From: Microcebus murinus
Lineage: Eukaryota; Chordata; Mammalia; Primates; Cheirogaleidae
Direction of reading: 5' to 3'
DNA length: 64,000 nt
Assembly: GCF_040939455.1 (NCBI RefSeq)
Contig: NC_134108.1
Span: 83,682,001 to 83,746,000 of the forward strand
Positions within the stretch are counted from its first letter, which is position 1, and every line of letters starts with the position of its first letter. Both the position numbers and the translations under genes were made by a program. Under the pieces are notes generated by a model, which was not told the DNA's origin, searched no databases, and worked only from the letters and a program-made list of their open reading frames with translations. Of this stretch, positions 60,235 to 64,000 are shown piece after piece.

Positions 60235-60552
60235 GGCCGGGCGTGGTGGCTCACGACGGTAATCCTAGCACCCTGGGAGGCTGAGGCAGGAGGATTGCTT
60301 GAGCTCAGGAGTTCGAGACCAGCCTGAGCAAGAGCGAGACCCCGTCTCTACTATAAATAGAAAAAATTAATTGGCCAACTAATATATATATAGAAAAAAT
60401 TAGCCAGGCATGGTGGTGCATGCCTGTAGTCCCAGCTACCCTGGAGGCTGAGGCAGGAGGATCGCGTGAGCCCAGGAGTTCGAGGTTGCTGTGAGCTAGG
60501 CTGATGCCATGGCACTCTAGCCCGGGCAACAGAGTGAGACGCTGTTTCAAAA
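60235..60552 (+). mobile_element. Alu SINE, strepsirrhine type
   Basis: Starts 'ggccgggcgtggtggctcac'. Lemur-type AT linker at about 60357-60405; right arm 'gtgagctaggctgatgccat'; short A-tail. A 14-bp target duplication 'aaaaataggttttt' lies at 60221-60234 and 60553-60566, its A-rich start merging with the tail. Confidence 0.96.
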
Positions 60553-60566
60553 AAAAATAGGTTTTT

Positions 60567-60814
60567 AATAAAATACCAGTGACAGTTTCAGAGAGAGTGG
60601 AAACCAAGGATCTGATTAAAATGAATGGATAATTATTATATTCATCATATCTTAAATGCTTATATAATTCATATAAAATTTTTTTATTGAAAATTATTTA
60701 AACTATTCATAGTTGAAATATATATTATATATTATTATAAATGTCTGAATTAATCAAACTATACACTAAAATTTGTTATATATATAAGTGTAAAATAATT
60801 TTTGTGTATAGTTT

Positions 60815-60849
<35 letters not shown>

Positions 60850-60854
60850 GTAAT
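60567..60854. repeat. AT-rich stretch with (AT)n microsatellite
   Basis: Includes about 16 AT units at 60816-60847 and shorter TA runs before it. No gene. Confidence 0.8.
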
Positions 60855-61580
60855 TACTAATGAGATTAAGGTACAGGACATTTCTATCACTGTAGAAAGT
60901 TTCTTCATGCCGTGCCTCTTTCAACTCAATACCCTCACAATTTCAAGGCAATAATTTCTTTTATTTCTACCACTGTAGGTTGGCCTATTTTTGACTTTTA
61001 CTTACAGGGATCATATAATGTCTATTTTGTGGTATCTTTCTTCTCCTAACATGGTAGATGTAAGATTCATCCATGTTGACATAGATGGATGATAGAGAGT
61101 TGAGTACTATTCAATGGATACTACTGTAGTATGAATATTTGTTTTCTTGTTTTAATTCATGCTTTTGTCAATAGGCATTTGGTCATTTTTAGTTTTGGAC
61201 TATTTTGAAAGAAGCTTCCACAAACATTTTTTTTTTTTTTTTTGGTTAATATATGCATTTGCTTATTTTGAGTATGTTTCTAGAAGTGAAACTGCTGAGT
61301 CATAGGTAGTGATAAGTTTATATGCACACTGTAAAATTTAAGTGATATATACAAATTTATTCAAATAAGTTCTACCATTTCATACTTCCATCATGCTCCC
61401 TATAATAATGTATAAGAGTTCCAATTGCTACACATCCTTGCTAACATTTAGAAATGTCAGATTTTTTGTTTTTATTTATGTTTTCATCTTTAATTTTAGA
61501 AATACTGATTTTTTAAGCTGGTATCTTATTGTGGTATTTGCATTTCTCTGATGTTGATAAAAGTTTTCATAATATTTGAA
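60855..61580 (-). repeat. Old L1M 3' region, minus strand
   Basis: Antisense L1 order: 'acatttctatcactgtagaa', 'catggtagatgtaagattca', 'gcatttggtcatttttagtt', 'gaaactgctgagtcataggt', 'cacatccttgctaacattta', 'gtatttgcatttctctgatg'. Frame destroyed. An interrupting T-run lies at 61229-61246. Confidence 0.7.
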
Positions 61581-62369
61581 ATATTGTCATTATTTATTTG
61601 TTTCTCAATACTTATAAAAATGTTCAAGTCTGAGTTACTTTTCTTACTAATATTAGTTTTAATATTGTCTAGATATGAATTATTTAAAGATATATGTATT
61701 ATGATTTTTTCCAGATGGTGGTATTTTGATTTTTGTGAAGATATTTAGTTTGTAAAATATTAAGTGCAACTGTTTTATAACCTGACCAACATAAATGAAT
61801 CAATCCGATGGCCAAATACCAAATATTTCAAAAGTTACATAATTGAATTTAAATTTTATAGCACACTCTGTCTCAAAAGAGTCCATATTTTTAAAAAATT
61901 AATTGTGTGGCCATCATTACTGTGAAATCAATATGTTAATACACTAACAAAATTCAGTGGAGGTGCATTCATATATTTTTAATAATAATTTAACCATGAC
62001 TTAGCTAAAATGAGGTTTCATTTACCAAAAGAAGTCATCTCAATTACATGTTAAATAAATCATACTTTATTTTAACAATTTAGAAATAAACATTTAAGCT
62101 ATAGAATGTATCAATTAGGAAATTCCAATCATCCACAAATCACAGGGAGGTAGTTTCTAGTAAATCGCCCATTCCTATGCCTTGAAATTATACCATGTGG
62201 ACTGCAAGATGTTGATGTTAACCAAAACTTCTTTATTATTGAGTGTGCTGTTTATTCCTCTGGAAATCTACGATATTAAAATAGGTATCAGAGGTTAGTA
62301 AGGCAGGGAGAGAAGACAAAGAATTTTCAAAAGGACTTCACATGACTGTATGTTTGGAAGAATAATATT
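61581..62369. other. AT-rich unannotated sequence
   Basis: No gene or recognisable repeat. Confidence 0.4.
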
Positions 62370-62382
62370 ATTAGGGACAGAG

Positions 62383-62711
62383 GCAGGGTGTGGTGGCTCA
62401 CGCCAGTAATCCTAGCACTCTGGGAGGCCGAGGTGGGAGGATGAATTGAGGTCAGGAGTTTCAGATCAGCCAGAGCAAGAGGGAGCCCCTGTCTCTACTG
62501 AAAATAGAAAAATTAGCCAAGTGTCATGGTGTGTGCCTGTAGTCTCAGCTACTCAGGGGGCTGAGGCAGGAGGATCGCTTGAGCCCGAGTTTGAGTTTGC
62601 AGTAAGCTGTGATAATGCCATTGTGCTCTATCTACCTGGGGTGACAAAGCAAGACTCAGTCTCAAAAAAAAAAAAAAAAAAAGAAAAAAGAAAAAAAAAA
62701 AGGAAACTAAA
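62383..62711 (+). mobile_element. Alu SINE, older type without lemur linker
   Basis: Starts 'gcagggtgtggtggctcacg'. The arms are joined by 'gaaaatagaaaaattagcc' with no AT insertion, and the right arm ends 'gataatgccattgtgctcta'. Long A-tail with G interruptions. A perfect 13-bp target duplication 'attagggacagag' lies at 62370-62382 and 62712-62724. More diverged than the other three Alus. Confidence 0.95.
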
Positions 62712-62724
62712 ATTAGGGACAGAG

Positions 62725-63794
62725 AAATTAGGAAGATACCACTAAGAATCTTTTCTATATAATTTAATGATCCTTCCTCTATAATACAATGGAAAAAGGT
62801 AGTAAGTCTGGGAAAAATTATCTGTACAGTTTCTTCTCAGTACTACAAGATAAATTCCAATGAGAACTTAAGAAATGCATAAAGAGAAATAGCAAGTGGA
62901 CATTATGACATGTGAAATAATTTTAAAGTTTCAAAGAAATGTATTGACCACAGAACGCAATTGTACTTGCAATAAAGAGTATTAAGCAAAATATGATTTT
63001 TTTCCTGCCAAGTTTCTGTCACTGCAGAATCATTTTATAATTGAGTATAAAAATAAAATAATTAATTTTTGCAAAATCATTAGTCTACATTCTTGACAAC
63101 TCAAATATGTAAAAATGAAGAACAAAGTGAGAGTAAATTAACTAGTTAATAGAACAGAATAGTTAGTAGAATATTCTATTTGAATAAAAGTTTCTGTAAA
63201 TCTTCTATCATGATGGAGTGAAGAAAATTGGCATAATCATAGCCACAAGCTATCGAAAATCTAGACAAGCTTAGTCTGGAGGGAACCGCGTGATTCTCAG
63301 TGTGCACGTTCTGTAATGTAATTTCTTCAAGGTAATTTTAATATAAGGGAGAGATGACTACAAACCTCCAAGCTATCCACTATCACTTTTATCCACACTT
63401 ACTCAAATTTTGAGTTTCAAATTGTGTGTATATTAGTGTGCCATAAGAATGCAGGTGAATGAATTTTAATGTTTTTCTCTTCCTAACCTTCTTACGCATC
63501 TTCTTAAATTGTGCCTTGCACAGACATGGCTTCTCTCTCTGTCCCTTCAGCAGGGACCTTGGGGAAATGAAGGGAGAGGTATGTTTTGTAGTTTTACAGA
63601 AATAGACACACATTGCCACAGATTTCTCACTTGACCCCCAACTCATACACAATATCAATCAGTTTGGAAGAAGCTTAATAACTCTACTCATTTGTTGATT
63701 TAACTTAGCAATATACTTCTATGTCTAAAGGTCAAAATCAAGATTATGTATGTGTAAAACATACAGCAAAACAGTGACTAACTCCATTAACATT
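62725..63794. other. AT-rich unannotated sequence
   Basis: No gene. The 89-codon minus frame at 63389-63658 has no recognisable domain. Confidence 0.4.
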
Positions 63795-63985
63795 GAAAAA
63801 TGTTCTTATTTACTTTCTTTTAGGTAATTTATTATATTTGATATGTCTATGTACCTGTCTTATTATCTGACTAGATTTTAAGTTACTTGCTCATGGAATA
63901 TTTACCACTGAATCCTTCACACTCAACATGGCACCTTCCATAAAGTGCATGGCCAATGAGTTTCTCCTGAATTGAATTAAATGTG
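63795..63985 (+). repeat. L2 LINE 3' end
   Basis: 'ctgactagattttaagttac', 'aatccttcacactcaacatg' and 'gcaccttccataaagtgcat' follow the L2 terminal order, with 'gaattgaattaaatg' at the end. Confidence 0.55.
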
Positions 63986-64000
63986 TTCAATTTACAAGCT

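Noticed and set aside
60305..60607. 100-codon minus-strand frame as a gene
   Set aside because: It is antisense Alu; such frames with '[18 protein letters not shown]'-like text are common artefacts of Alu.
62446..62745. 99-codon plus-strand frame as a gene
   Set aside because: It is sense Alu read into the A-tail, giving a lysine run.

Overview
The window looks like a primate nuclear genome, specifically a strepsirrhine (probably a Malagasy lemur). Three of its four dimeric Alu elements carry an AT-rich central linker around a 'ttaatt(g/a)(g/a)cca' core. Their right arms end in 'gtgagctag.ctga.gcca', and the youngest L1 tails end 'ataatattctgaaataaa'. As far as I know, these features belong to lemur-type SINE and LINE lineages rather than monkey or ape ones. 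The sequence is AT-rich, mostly non-coding and densely packed with retroelements of several ages. I found no host protein-coding gene and no canonical tRNA, rRNA or snRNA gene. The longest open frame (131 codons) has no recognisable domain. The frames that can be recognised are L1 ORF2 fragments. The region reads as a gene desert or the inside of a very long intron.

Layout. 0-7 kb: AT-rich unique sequence with an L1 3' end and a 45-bp duplication spaced exactly 1,000 bp. 7-14.4 kb: an MLT1-type LTR, a CAG-rich stretch, an Alu left monomer, a complete MER1-like hAT transposon with a perfect 8-bp target duplication, and an unclassified GC-richer block. 14.6-24 kb: an L1 graveyard in both orientations. 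It holds a 2.3-kb element with LTR-like direct repeats inserted in an old L1 ORF2, an Alu, and a younger L1 3' end nested inside another L1 ORF2. 24-34 kb: L2, MLT1 and MIR fossils, and a lemur-type L1 with a 5' inversion. 34.7-37 kb: a plus-strand L1 or HAL1-like unit whose 5' end is a 30-bp minisatellite and which jumps from ORF1 to the end of ORF2. 37-45.7 kb: an old L1 broken by an MLT1 LTR and by a young L1 with an 11-bp target duplication, then a long L2 and an ERV1-type solo LTR. 46-64 kb: three more Alus, inverted L1MB ends, an internal L1 reverse-transcriptase fragment, a 148-bp insertion of unknown origin with a 17-bp target duplication and poly(A), a GAA/TTC microsatellite grown from an L1 tail, and L2 remnants.

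Nothing here works together as a pathway or operon. The unifying process is L1-driven retrotransposition: L1 itself, Alu in trans, and apparently at least one unidentified RNA. Simple repeats were later seeded from poly(A) tails and internal AC/TA tracts. I do not see a new coding system. The most interesting items are the unidentified retro-inserted sequence at 58.4 kb, the poly(A)-only insertion at 46.0 kb, the LTR-like element at 17.2-19.5 kb, the exact 1-kb duplication at 3.3/4.3 kb, and the unclassified blocks at 13.5, 30.5 and 58.6-59.9 kb. All repeat family names come from memory of consensus sequences, not from a database search.
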